A DNA stretch of 17,577 nt from Symbiobacteriaceae bacterium (GCA_009783675.1 WRDA01000010.1:1-17577); one strand, 5' to 3'; shown: positions 8,000 to 15,013, numbered from the stretch's first letter. Numbers and translations are program-made. The notes: generated by a model not told the origin, from the sequence alone.

Positions 8000-8080
8000 T
8001 CACCTCATTAGCGTACTTCCCTTATAATGTAAATCAACAACAAGCATCATGGTAATCCATCGAAGAAGAGCATTTCTCAT
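8000..8080 (-). pseudogene. 26-codon leader: truncated 5' end of the 142-aa secreted protein gene
   Basis: From ATG 8080, with AAAGGA nine bases upstream, the first 15 codons (MRNALLRWITMMLVV) are the same as those of the secreted protein starting at 13262. The frame then diverges and stops at 8000-8002 after 26 codons. The stop overlaps the ribosome binding site of the sensor-like gene (ATG 7995). The upstream untranslated region is also shared. It looks like a gene cut after its signal-peptide start and joined to a new operon. Whether the short peptide is made is not known, but its ribosome site is intact. Confidence 0.75.
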
Positions 8081-8209
8081 GTCTGCATATCCTTTCATTT
8101 TTGTAGTTCTGTAGGTAAGAGTGTGCAGAGAACCAAAACAATACAGTAATATTTTAGTACACAAAAAACCTCCCCTCAGGGAGGCGGTATGGTCTCTTAG
8201 AATGCAATA
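8036..8209. repeat. Long direct repeat, left copy
   Basis: 174 bases nearly identical to 13218-13392 and in the same orientation, with about five substitutions and one one-base indel in an A-run. In minus-strand order the repeat carries a short sequence after the anti-sigma stop, a terminator, an untranslated leader, a ribosome site and the first 15 codons of a secreted protein. It has no insertion-sequence ends or transposase, so it looks like a segmental duplication. Confidence 0.93.
8163..8184 (-). terminator. Rho-independent terminator of the XRE-sigma-anti-sigma operon
   Basis: Read on the minus strand: cctccc (8184-8179), loop tgag, gggagg (8174-8169), then six T residues (8168-8163). 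It lies about 50 bases after the anti-sigma stop and is part of the long repeat, so an identical structure occurs at 13345-13367. Confidence 0.88.
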
Positions 8210-8236
8210 TTGTGCTTCATATTGACTTTGTTCTGA

Positions 8237-9001
8237 CTATTTCTCCGGCAGACAGCTTTCAGCGATTTTTAGAATATCTTCACGGTTAAGATTACTGACA
8301 ATCGTGAACATTATCGTCTGGTTATTCCATATTAGTATGCTTCTCTCTTTGTCGGCGTATGTAAAGAACTCGGCGGCAAAGCCATTAACGGTCTGCTCAC
8401 TAACGATAGCACCTTCTAAATCAACAGCGGATTCTGCTCCTACTGTGTCGACAGATGCTTGCGTAAAAGTCAGCCACGCTCTACCGTCACCGCTTTCGTA
8501 TCGCCTGAAATGCGCAGTTGGAAGAATATCTTCCTCAACCAGCTCCATGCCGTCAGGAAGCCAAATAGACCAAAAGACTCCGAGTGGATTCTCATCAAGT
8601 AATCGATAAACCCTGTAGTCTTCAAAATCCAGACGCAGTAGCCGTATAATCTGCCCACGCATGGCATAAGCAGTAGTTCCAATGCTTAGCAACCCAACCA
8701 ATGTCCAGATAGCTACTCTACGAAGCTTTTCCCGGCGCTGTGCTTTAACCTTTGCTGCGACCCTTGTCGCTCTGTCATCGTCAAATGCTTTATGAATTGT
8801 GCTGAACGATCTCTTTTCCGCTTCTGTTTCCGGCGTAGCTGCGACCTCAGCTTCCAGTTCCTGCCATAAAGCCTCTCTCTTTTTAAGCAGCACATGACTG
8901 GCTAGTCTAATCAGTAGTTCATCCTCATCTGAAAGTTGATCTGAGTTGCTGGATGGTCTTTCGGGATCGCGGGGGTTAACTGATTTCTTGACATCACTCA
9001 T
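8237..9001 (-). CDS. Membrane anti-sigma factor-like protein with DUF4367 domain
   Basis: A 254-residue single-pass membrane protein. The cytoplasmic part (1-95) is charged and helical; one membrane helix lies at about 96-114; the outside C-terminal half (about 145-251) matches the DUF4367 pattern, ending in 'ILIWNNQTIMFTIVSNLNREDILKIAES'-like sequence (a strand, then the 'ls.ee.lkiAesl' helix). DUF4367 proteins are usually encoded after ECF-type sigma factors and are thought to hold them at the membrane. The ATG overlaps the sigma factor stop by eight bases and has GGAGGAGGGG upstream, so the pair is translationally coupled. No zinc-type HxxxCxxC anti-sigma motif is present. A diverged fragment of a paralogue survives at 13391-13447. 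Confidence 0.85.
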   Translation of the reverse strand: MSDVKKSVNPRDPERPSSNSDQLSDEDELLIRLASHVLLKKREALWQELEAEVAATPETEAEKRSFSTIHKAFDDDRATRVAAKVKAQRREKLRRVAIWTLVGLLSIGTTAYAMRGQIIRLLRLDFEDYRVYRLLDENPLGVFWSIWLPDGMELVEEDILPTAHFRRYESGDGRAWLTFTQASVDTVGAESAVDLEGAIVSEQTVNGFAAEFFTYADKERSILIWNNQTIMFTIVSNLNREDILKIAESCLPEK

Positions 9002-9638
9002 CGCTATCCCCTCCTCCGACCAATCGTTCCAAAGTACGGCTTCTCTTTAACTTCTCTATGACACGGTCTCGATATGTCCGGACCTTAGTGTCTGTCATAC
9101 CCAAGATACTTCCGATTTCTTTGGGCTTATATCCCTCACCTATCATCATAATTATAGTGGCTTGATCATCAGGAAGCAAATTAACCAAATCAGTCAAGGT
9201 CTGCGTTATCTCTGAGTTAAGTAACTCTTCTTCCGGATCGTTATCTCTCTCTAATGGTTGTACAAGTGAAGTATAGTTTTGTTCACGTGAAAGAATAGCG
9301 GTGTTCCTCATACCGGTGCTTTTAACCTGGTTCACCATACATGCCTGAACGTATGTAAGCCTTTGTCGAGGAGTCTTATCACAAAACTCTTTCATCCACT
9401 CCTCCTGATCTCTCTTAATAAGATTGCAAAACACTTCGTCAAGGGAATCTTCTGCGTCCTGCTCGCTGGAACCGAGTTTTAAGGCAAACCGAAATAATAT
9501 ACGACGTTCTTCCTCATAAATGCATTTCACTACAGCTACGTATTCCTCTCTCTGCGGATCCGTTTCCATTTCGACTTCAGGTGAGACATCATTCAGTAGA
9601 ATCACCCCCAAAGAGTATATCAATGGTAGAAGATGCAA
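8994..9638 (-). CDS. ECF-type RNA polymerase sigma factor (sigma-70 family)
   Basis: A protein of up to 214 residues with a region-2-like helix set (about 40-75: 'RILFRFALKLGSSEQDAEDSLDEVF') and a region 4 helix-turn-helix (about 150-205: 'LLPDDQATIIMMIGEGYKPKEIGSILGM...VRTYRDRVIEKLKR'). The link between them is short, as in ECF or SigK-like small factors. The start is unsure: the longest frame begins with TTG 9638 behind a weak AAGAG; a good GGGGGTGA (near 9608) is followed in frame only by CTG; the first in-frame ATG is at 9569 (METDPQRE) without a clear ribosome site. It follows the XRE gene by 28 bases and overlaps the anti-sigma gene. Confidence 0.83.
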   Translation of the reverse strand: MHLLPLIYSLGVILLNDVSPEVEMETDPQREEYVAVVKCIYEEERRILFRFALKLGSSEQDAEDSLDEVFCNLIKRDQEEWMKEFCDKTPRQRLTYVQACMVNQVKSTGMRNTAILSREQNYTSLVQPLERDNDPEEELLNSEITQTLTDLVNLLPDDQATIIMMIGEGYKPKEIGSILGMTDTKVRTYRDRVIEKLKRSRTLERLVGGGDSDE

Positions 9639-9666
9639 GTCTCTTGACTGTTACAGTATCAGGTGA

Positions 9667-10014
9667 TTATAGAAGGTCGCTCTCTTTGGTCATCAGTGCT
9701 TTCAGGATGGTTAGTGTTATATCAACGGTGTCGTCGCTGCATCGTTTGAGCATCCGATCTATTTGCTCACGAGTGTCATTAATGGTCTGGTTTTCAGGGT
9801 GAAAGATAGCAACTGGGTCGGCATTAGTTAATCGGACAAAATGATAAACATAGCTGAAAGTGGGATTCTTTTTTCCGCTTTCGATAGCAGAGACATAGCG
9901 GGTGCTCATGCCACACTTTTCAGCTACTGTCTCTTGTGACAGACGCGAATTCTTTCTAGCTTCTCTCAGCACCTTGCCGAGGTTTATATTTTCGTAGGAC
10001 GTTTCTCTTGGCAT
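9667..10014 (-). CDS. XRE-family transcriptional regulator
   Basis: A 115-residue DNA-binding protein. The frame is open upstream to 10134, but GGAGGTGA lies about seven bases before ATG 10014, so that is the start (MPRETSYENINLGKVLREAR). Residues about 12-65 form a Cro/C1-type helix-turn-helix, with the characteristic 'SRLSQETVAEKCGMSTRYVSAIESGKKNP' pattern (Q..A...G.S..Y.S..E.G...P). The C-terminal 50 residues are helical and acidic, possibly for dimerisation. It is the first gene of the XRE-sigma-anti-sigma operon and diverges from the WG-repeat gene, so the shared 200-base intergenic region is its likely target. That regulation is inferred from position. Confidence 0.88.
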   Translation of the reverse strand: MPRETSYENINLGKVLREARKNSRLSQETVAEKCGMSTRYVSAIESGKKNPTFSYVYHFVRLTNADPVAIFHPENQTINDTREQIDRMLKRCSDDTVDITLTILKALMTKESDLL

Positions 10015-10080
10015 TGCTGGTTCACCTCCACCTGATTCTACAGTAGAGGTTCCCATCATACCACGAACTATTGTGACACC

Positions 10081-10089
10081 ATTATAGCA
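10081..10089 (-). promoter_or_regulatory. Candidate extended -10 promoter for the XRE operon
   Basis: Minus-strand TGCTATAAT (10089-10081) is a full extended -10 box, 67 bases before the XRE start at 10014. A second extended -10-like TGGTATGAT lies at 10063-10055. No good -35 box is seen for either, as is common with extended -10 promoters. Confidence 0.4.
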
Positions 10090-10213
10090 CTGTGGATGCT
10101 GATAGGAGCGTGGATGAAGCAGAAGACAGTGCATGGAGTTTATTTTTCAGTCTTAATGTCTATGCATTAGTATCATCGTTTCTAAACATCATTTCAATGA
10201 AAGGAGCCAAACC

Positions 10214-11842
10214 ATGACATCACAAACTGGAGTATTTCTCGCTAGAACGGCGGTATTCTATCATATGAGCCAATTTCATTCATATTGCTACATACGTTCA
10301 GGTCATACTCGTTTCACCTATCGTTGCCTTTTTATTGCATTCTGTGCGTCTGTCTTTATTCTCAGTGCTCACCCAACTGCTTCAGGAAAAGCAGTTGGAT
10401 ACGTTGAATTAGTTCCTCCTATATACGATAGTGCTTACAGTTACAGTAATGGGTTAGCATTAGTTGCACGCGAAGTTAATGATACAGTGTTGTACGGTTT
10501 TTTAGATAGATCTGGAAATGAAGTAATACCAATTCAATATGAATCTGCTGGTCCTTTCAGTGAAGAGCTGGCACCTGTATGCGTCGCGGGTAAAAGAGGA
10601 TATATAAATAAGTCAGGTGAAATGGTCATTGACAACGTTTTTGATTTTGCGCTGGGTTTTACTGAGGGATTAGCCCGTGTGGAAATAAGTGGAAAGTATG
10701 GTTATATTGACAGTAAAGGGGGTTTTATAATCCCCGCTATTTATGATGATGCACGTGCTTTCACAGGAGGCTACGCGGGGGTTAAAGTAGGCGGTTTATG
10801 GGGAGTTATTGGCAGAGATGGCAATGAAATAATCCCATTTCTGTATCTCAATGTAAATACTCTTAATCACGATCTTGTTGCTATATATAGCGCGACTGGG
10901 TGGAACATAATGGACATGCATGGTGATACTATAGTACCTTTTCAATATGGTTTCATCGACATATTTTGCGAAGGTCTGGCTTCAGTTTGGGTTGGAAATA
11001 AACAGGGATTTATCGACACTACTGGTAATGTAGTAATACCTGCAGAATTTGACCGAGTAGATCGGTTCAATAATGGCATGGCATGGGTTATGCAAAATCG
11101 GCTAATTGGGTTTGTCGACATCGCCGGTACAATTGCCTTACCTATAGAATATACGAGTGTCAGCCGATTTAATGAGGGATATGCTTTTGTACAAAATGCT
11201 AATCAAAGCTGCCTCATTGACCTGACAGGTAGGACTATTACTTCACTTCCCCGTTATGATCAGGTCTATGATTTCCATGAAGGTGTGGCTGTTTTTATAA
11301 AAGAAGGAAAACGCGGGTTTATCAATACTGACGGTGAAGAAATTACTCCACCGGTATATGATTCTGCAGATGATGTCATAGAGGGCATTTCCGTAATCGA
11401 GGCAAACGGGAAGTATGGATATATATCCTTCATTTACTATGACGAGTCGGATGTGAATACTAACTACGATGAAGCAGTATCGTTTACCATGGGTTCCTTT
11501 TTTGTTACAGAGGGAAGTCATGTCTTACCAAAACCACCGGTTCAACCAGTGATCATAAATGGAAGAGTCATGCTGCCGTGCCGCTACTTATGCGAAGCAA
11601 TACTCCATGGAAGTGTCGATTATGACGAAGATTCTCGGATGATCTCTGCTAATCTAAGTGGCCACAAAGTTATAATGATGATTGACGACTCAAATGTGAT
11701 AATAGATGGGGAGACACTGACTCTCAGCCAGGCGCCGATATTGATCGATGGACATGCAATGGTCCCTCTGCGTGCCTTTGAGAAATTCGTCAGCTCACTT
11801 ACTTGGATTGAGGAAAGCATGCAGGTGCTTCTAGTTCGGTAG
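10214..11842 (+). CDS. Secreted WG-repeat protein with C-terminal stalk domain
   Basis: A 542-residue surface protein. AAGGAG (10201-10206) precedes ATG 10214 by seven bases. Unusually, about 35 residues precede the hydrophobic signal segment (36-57: 'RCLFIAFCASVFILSAHPTASG'); an internal ATG at 10265 would shorten this but has no ribosome site. Residues about 66-405 contain some ten WG-repeat units of about 34 residues ('YGYIDSKGGFIIPAIYDDARAF' style: aromatic-G-[FY]-I-D...G..[IV]IP..Y). Residues about 425-541 form a stalk (copper-amine-oxidase N-like) domain with NGRVMLPCRYL and DGHAMVPLRAF. WG repeats probably form a binding surface; the ligand is unknown. It diverges from the XRE-sigma-anti-sigma operon and is a likely target of it. 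Confidence 0.87.
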   Translation: MTSQTGVFLARTAVFYHMSQFHSYCYIRSGHTRFTYRCLFIAFCASVFILSAHPTASGKAVGYVELVPPIYDSAYSYSNGLALVAREVNDTVLYGFLDRSGNEVIPIQYESAGPFSEELAPVCVAGKRGYINKSGEMVIDNVFDFALGFTEGLARVEISGKYGYIDSKGGFIIPAIYDDARAFTGGYAGVKVGGLWGVIGRDGNEIIPFLYLNVNTLNHDLVAIYSATGWNIMDMHGDTIVPFQYGFIDIFCEGLASVWVGNKQGFIDTTGNVVIPAEFDRVDRFNNGMAWVMQNRLIGFVDIAGTIALPIEYTSVSRFNEGYAFVQNANQSCLIDLTGRTITSLPRYDQVYDFHEGVAVFIKEGKRGFINTDGEEITPPVYDSADDVIEGISVIEANGKYGYISFIYYDESDVNTNYDEAVSFTMGSFFVTEGSHVLPKPPVQPVIINGRVMLPCRYLCEAILHGSVDYDEDSRMISANLSGHKVIMMIDDSNVIIDGETLTLSQAPILIDGHAMVPLRAFEKFVSSLTWIEESMQVLLVR

Positions 11843-11849
11843 TAATACT

Positions 11850-11967
11850 GGCTCCACGTATCGCATTTTATGAACATGTGATAGTTGTTCGAATATGTTA
11901 CTGATTCTTGAGAAATGCGTAGAGCCGTAGCCAATAAGAGGATGCTCCAGATATTATTATCCGGAGC
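11850..11967. other. Hairpin-rich intergenic segment between convergent genes
   Basis: After the WG-gene stop there is an imperfect inverted repeat (ggctccacg..gcattt near 11850-11867 against aaatgcgtagagcc near 11913-11926) and a compact hairpin, gctcc-a-gata/tatc-c-ggagc (11944-11967), with a four-base loop. Neither has a clear T-run, so a terminator call is not firm. No gene is seen in 11843-12019. Confidence 0.35.
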
Positions 11968-12019
11968 TGAGCATTATAAACCCTGTCTGTCTTCTTTTTC
12001 AAATCATATAATCAGCAGA

Positions 12020-12754
12020 TCATCGTAACTTTCCACCACCATAATCCTGAGCAATGATAACTGTATCAATGTAATTGGGGTAAGTAACCATCGTATTGCT
12101 GTTAGCACTAATCAATGAGGGGCATCCTGGATCTGGCCCTGGATGATTCACTGTGTTTGCTGTGGTCATATATTCTGCTTTTGCCAAAGTTCCATCAACG
12201 TGAAACATCCTGGTCGAATAGATGTTTACCCCTTCAAAACTAGCTATACCATCTCCGTACTGTGCCTCTTTGTTAGCCGCTACAACTGCTTCGCGGTAAA
12301 TTTTACACCCGAGGAGCATATCAGTAAGAGCAGAAGAGGTTAGATATATTAATTTATAAAAGATCCTTTCTCCATTCTTTAAAATGCTAAAATGCATTCC
12401 GGTAGGACCGACTGATAGGTCCAGGGTGAGCCGATCTCCATTTGATATATTACTTAGATCCCCCTGCATCCACTCGTCGTTACACCCATTAGCGAAGTTG
12501 TCAACTGCATTTGACCCTAGGACGAGCCAAATATAACCGTTGTTATCTCCTTTACTACCAATCCCTGCTTCAAGTCCATGACCTCCAACAGTGCTCAGAA
12601 GTCCGTGGAAGAACTCGGGTAGTTGGTTTTTTTGAAATACGGTCGATGATGTCGAGTAAACCGCTTTTGTTTTATAGGGTAGTTGAATGTCCGTAAGGCA
12701 TCCTGTCCATGTTCCGTTATTACTTGTGCGCTTGCAAAAATGATAACCTGCCAT
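12020..12754 (-). CDS. Orphan 244-aa protein, possible lectin-like beta fold
   Basis: Not recognised. The ATG follows GGGAGGA at about eight bases. The protein begins MAGYHFCKRTSNNGTWTGC with no signal peptide or membrane helix. It is rich in glycine, asparagine and aromatic residues, with alternating strands; the middle (about 57-130: 'GHGLEAGIGSKGDNNGYIWLVLG ... GDRLTLDLSVGPTGMHFSI') looks like a beta-sandwich of the concanavalin/lectin kind, but this is a pattern impression only. It lies 79 bases after the 142-aa secreted-protein gene on the same strand and is probably co-transcribed with it. Like the 372-aa orphan, it is a MA-starting, signal-less, glycine-rich protein placed convergent to a stalk-protein gene. 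Confidence 0.68.
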   Translation of the reverse strand: MAGYHFCKRTSNNGTWTGCLTDIQLPYKTKAVYSTSSTVFQKNQLPEFFHGLLSTVGGHGLEAGIGSKGDNNGYIWLVLGSNAVDNFANGCNDEWMQGDLSNISNGDRLTLDLSVGPTGMHFSILKNGERIFYKLIYLTSSALTDMLLGCKIYREAVVAANKEAQYGDGIASFEGVNIYSTRMFHVDGTLAKAEYMTTANTVNHPGPDPGCPSLISANSNTMVTYPNYIDTVIIAQDYGGGKLR

Positions 12755-12833
12755 TTTTTATTTCCTCCCATATTTAAGTAATAAACATAAGTTAACCTTA
12801 GTTGCGGCATGCCTTCTCGTCTGATCAACAGGT

Positions 12834-13262
12834 TTACCCAGAAACACTGGGGGTTATTACAGAGTATTGGTCAACTAGAATACCGTTGGAATCGTAGACG
12901 TTAATATAGACTTCATAGCGCACGGTATCTCCAGTGTTAAGAGGGTATTTTACAACCATACTGTATGACGTGGAAGTCTGCCATCCTGAAGACCAGCTAT
13001 CTTTATACTGCCAGCTACTTGCTCCTAATCTGTAGAGATCGGCAGTGACTGTATAGAGATACCCCGGATCAATCTGGATAAGAACCGTCAGAACAGCTTC
13101 ATTACTTGAGCTTTTAGAAATAGAAGTATACACATAACTAAGTGCAGTCCAGGCTGAAGCATAAACCGGGGTATTAAAGACGGCAATCTGTGATGGGAGC
13201 AGGCTACCACATAAGATAACAACAAGCATCATGGTAATCCATCGAAGAAGAGCATTTCTCAT
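12834..13262 (-). CDS. Small secreted protein (142 aa), unknown family
   Basis: A 142-residue exported protein. The frame is open to 13346, but AAAGGA nine bases before ATG 13262 and the clean signal peptide (MRNALLRWITMMLVVILCGSLL, cleavage likely after 'PVYASA', about residue 37) decide the start. The mature part, about 105 residues, is threonine-, serine- and tyrosine-rich with regular alternation ('YLYTVTADLYRLG', 'TVRYEVYINVYDSNG'), as in an immunoglobulin-like or fibronectin-like beta-sandwich. No catalytic motif is seen. Its 5' end, leader and upstream terminator are duplicated at 8036-8209, where the body of the gene has been lost. It is followed on the same strand by the 244-aa orphan. 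Confidence 0.75.
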   Translation of the reverse strand: MRNALLRWITMMLVVILCGSLLPSQIAVFNTPVYASAWTALSYVYTSISKSSSNEAVLTVLIQIDPGYLYTVTADLYRLGASSWQYKDSWSSGWQTSTSYSMVVKYPLNTGDTVRYEVYINVYDSNGILVDQYSVITPSVSG

Positions 13263-13392
13263 GTCTGCACATCCTTTCATTTTTGTAGTTCTGTAGGTAA
13301 GAGTGTGCAGAGAGCCAAAACAATACAGTAATATTTTAGTACACAAAAAAACCTCCCCTCAGGGAGGCGGTATGTTCTCTTACATTGCAATA
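13218..13392. repeat. Long direct repeat, right copy
   Basis: Near-identical to 8036-8209 (see that entry). Here it is joined to the intact 142-aa gene on one side and to the remnant of an anti-sigma gene on the other, so this copy probably keeps the original junction. Confidence 0.93.
13345..13367 (-). terminator. Duplicate terminator, now behind a lost regulator operon
   Basis: Minus strand: cctccc (13367-13362), loop tgag, gggagg (13357-13352), then seven T residues (13351-13345). It matches the terminator at 8163-8184. The gene it once served is reduced to a fragment (13391-13447). Confidence 0.85.
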
Positions 13393-13447
13393 AAGAACCT
13401 GGCGGCGAGGCTATTAACGGTCCGTTCACCAATCGTTTCGAAAGCTC
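13391..13447 (-). pseudogene. Remnant of a DUF4367 anti-sigma gene
   Basis: Read on the minus strand, one frame gives FETIGERTVNSLAARFFIAM and a stop, against IVSEQTVNGFAAEFFTYADK in the intact anti-sigma protein (T-V-N-x-x-A-A-x-F-F conserved). On the plus strand, taaagaac (8362-8369 and 13391-13398) and attaacggt are shared exactly. The rest of the gene is absent. It lies between the duplicate terminator and the WG-gene remnant, the same order as in the intact set at 8163-10300. Confidence 0.65.
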
Positions 13448-13578
13448 ATTTCCAAAAAAAGAATCACACCATATCTTCACAAATGGAGTATTTCTCTCTA
13501 TTACAGCGGTGGTTTTCCGTATTCGCCCTTTGAACTCATGTTGCTGTATGCCTTTATGGCCTCGTAGACTATCCTTTC
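13446..13578 (+). pseudogene. Remnant of the 5' end of a WG-stalk gene paralogue
   Basis: This stretch aligns with 10189-10310, the ribosome site and first codons of the WG-repeat gene. The best block is tcacaaa-tggagtatttctc against tcacaaactggagtatttctc, with weaker matches on both sides (tcatttc, accat, gcggt, and tcat.ttgct further on). The start ATG has become ATA and one base of the early coding part is missing, so it cannot encode the same product. The similarity fades near the stop of the S41 peptidase gene (13569-13571). Confidence 0.68.
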
Positions 13579-14939
13579 AACATACTCAAAGCTACCTCGA
13601 GTTCATCTTGACCTTCAACGACGGGGATGATCTCAAATCCAGGGTTATCCGCATCCAGCAGGGGATTTGGTCGGATATACATAACATGGCTGATGGCGAC
13701 TACGAACTGAGAGTGCTCCAATCTATAATAGAGAGGGAAAGAGGGATAGGAGGCATTATGTCTGGGTTGAGTGCCTACAAGAGTTGCATGACCAGCATCG
13801 TGAACTCTTCCCAGAAACGAAACGGTGGTACTATATGTTACCTCATTCACCAGGACAACGAGTTCGATATTATTCTTATTGGTCAACGAATTGCGTGGCT
13901 CCTTGTAAGACACACCACTTCTACCCTTGTATTCAACGATTTTAGAAACTACTGTCGGCGTGTAACAGAGTAGTTCACCATAGCTTCCGTGCCCGGCTTC
14001 CATATTCATTGCACTCAGCAGAGGTGCCCAAACCCTATCATCACCGCCAGCATTATCACGAACATCCATGATAACCTTCCGCACCCCTCTGCGGACAGCA
14101 GCCTTTAGCTCCTCGCAGGTTCTTCTCCAGTCGTCATCCATATTACAGGAACTAGCGGTAATTAAAGCTATTTTACCATAATCTAAACTTTGGAAGGTAA
14201 AGCTCTTGGGTCTTTCAACCGGAGATATCTGGTTGGATCCCGGTGGGCTGTAGTCGACATCTATTGCGGATATAACTCCCTGATAATTGAAGACAACCCT
14301 GGCAGATGGCGTTTTGGTTGCCCCGGCTGCAACATGAATGAACTGCCTGGTGGCAAATGTGTTTCTATTATACACCAGACCTGATTCGTTCTCGAACCCC
14401 ATAAGACGATCGAGGATAGGTAATAGATCTTCCACCGGGATATCGGCAATGGAGATTATCTGCGAACCTTCCGGCAGTATTTCTCCTGTGGTGGCGAATA
14501 GTTTTTCGCCATGCCACCTCACCGGCAGTTCTAAATTCAATCTCCGACCTCTACCGATATTTGTGTGTGCATCCTTTAGTGAAGCCAGATAATAAGCACA
14601 CTGCAACCAGAACTCTTCGCGAGTAAGGCTGGTGGATGCCACTTGCATAAAACGTTCTTTCTCAGCCAGGTACTGAGGGTGCGGTTCTCCGATGAACAAG
14701 GGATGAGTCTCTTCTACTACGCGCACCAGCTCCCTGGCGTCCGCTTGTACCTCTTCCCTTGACAACAGTTCATCGAACATCCATTCGTCCAGGGGAGTTG
14801 TATTTACATACACCACAGTAACAACCCGTGCTTGCGTTGCAGTATAGTAGTTAACTCCCAGGTATAAAGCATACACCAGCGCTATGGCTCCAATAATTGT
14901 GGCAATGATTATAGTACGACGAGAGAGTTTCTTAACCAT
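13569..14939 (-). CDS. Membrane-anchored S41-family (tricorn/C-terminal protease-like) peptidase
   Basis: A 456-residue protein with an N-terminal membrane anchor (about 9-31) and an outside catalytic part. AAGGAG lies ten bases before ATG 14939. The S41 features are: 'LASLKDAHTNI' (118-128), which places a histidine (H125) as in the tricorn/IRBP branch ('L.DGHT'); the core 'VIMDVRDNAGGDD' (289-301, D.R.N.GG); and 'LVNEVTYSTTVSFLGRV' (363-379), where S370 is the likely nucleophile in place of the more usual 'T.SA'. The end 'FEIIPVV' (435-441) resembles the family's closing strand. No PDZ domain is evident. Substrate unknown. The gene lies on the minus strand exactly between the two plus-strand remnants of a WG-stalk gene. 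Confidence 0.85.
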   Translation of the reverse strand: MVKKLSRRTIIIATIIGAIALVYALYLGVNYYTATQARVVTVVYVNTTPLDEWMFDELLSREEVQADARELVRVVEETHPLFIGEPHPQYLAEKERFMQVASTSLTREEFWLQCAYYLASLKDAHTNIGRGRRLNLELPVRWHGEKLFATTGEILPEGSQIISIADIPVEDLLPILDRLMGFENESGLVYNRNTFATRQFIHVAAGATKTPSARVVFNYQGVISAIDVDYSPPGSNQISPVERPKSFTFQSLDYGKIALITASSCNMDDDWRRTCEELKAAVRRGVRKVIMDVRDNAGGDDRVWAPLLSAMNMEAGHGSYGELLCYTPTVVSKIVEYKGRSGVSYKEPRNSLTNKNNIELVVLVNEVTYSTTVSFLGRVHDAGHATLVGTQPRHNASYPSFPLYYRLEHSQFVVAISHVMYIRPNPLLDADNPGFEIIPVVEGQDELEVALSMLKG

Positions 14940-15004
14940 AGTAACATATCTCCTTGATTTACGTTAATGTCATCAACAATTTTCCTGAACTGTTGCCGGC
15001 ATTT

Positions 15005-15013
15005 AGTATACCA
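15005..15013 (-). promoter_or_regulatory. Candidate extended -10 promoter for the S41 peptidase gene
   Basis: Minus-strand TGGTATACT (15013-15005) lies about 65 bases upstream of the ATG at 14939. No convincing -35 box is seen. The call is tentative. Confidence 0.33.

Noticed and set aside
8036..13392. The long repeats as ends of an insertion sequence or composite transposon
   Set aside because: They hold no transposase or terminal inverted repeats, and the flanks show no target-site duplication.
13475..13510. Alternative match of this stretch to the anti-sigma segment YADKERSIL
   Set aside because: A loose resemblance exists, but it would break the order of the other blocks, while the match to the WG-gene start is longer and more exact.
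13303..13533. 76-codon plus-strand frame with coding appearance
   Set aside because: It runs through the repeat, terminator and pseudogene remnants and has no ribosome site.
13509..13973. 154-codon plus-strand frame
   Set aside because: Its main part is antisense to the S41 peptidase core motifs; no independent evidence of coding.
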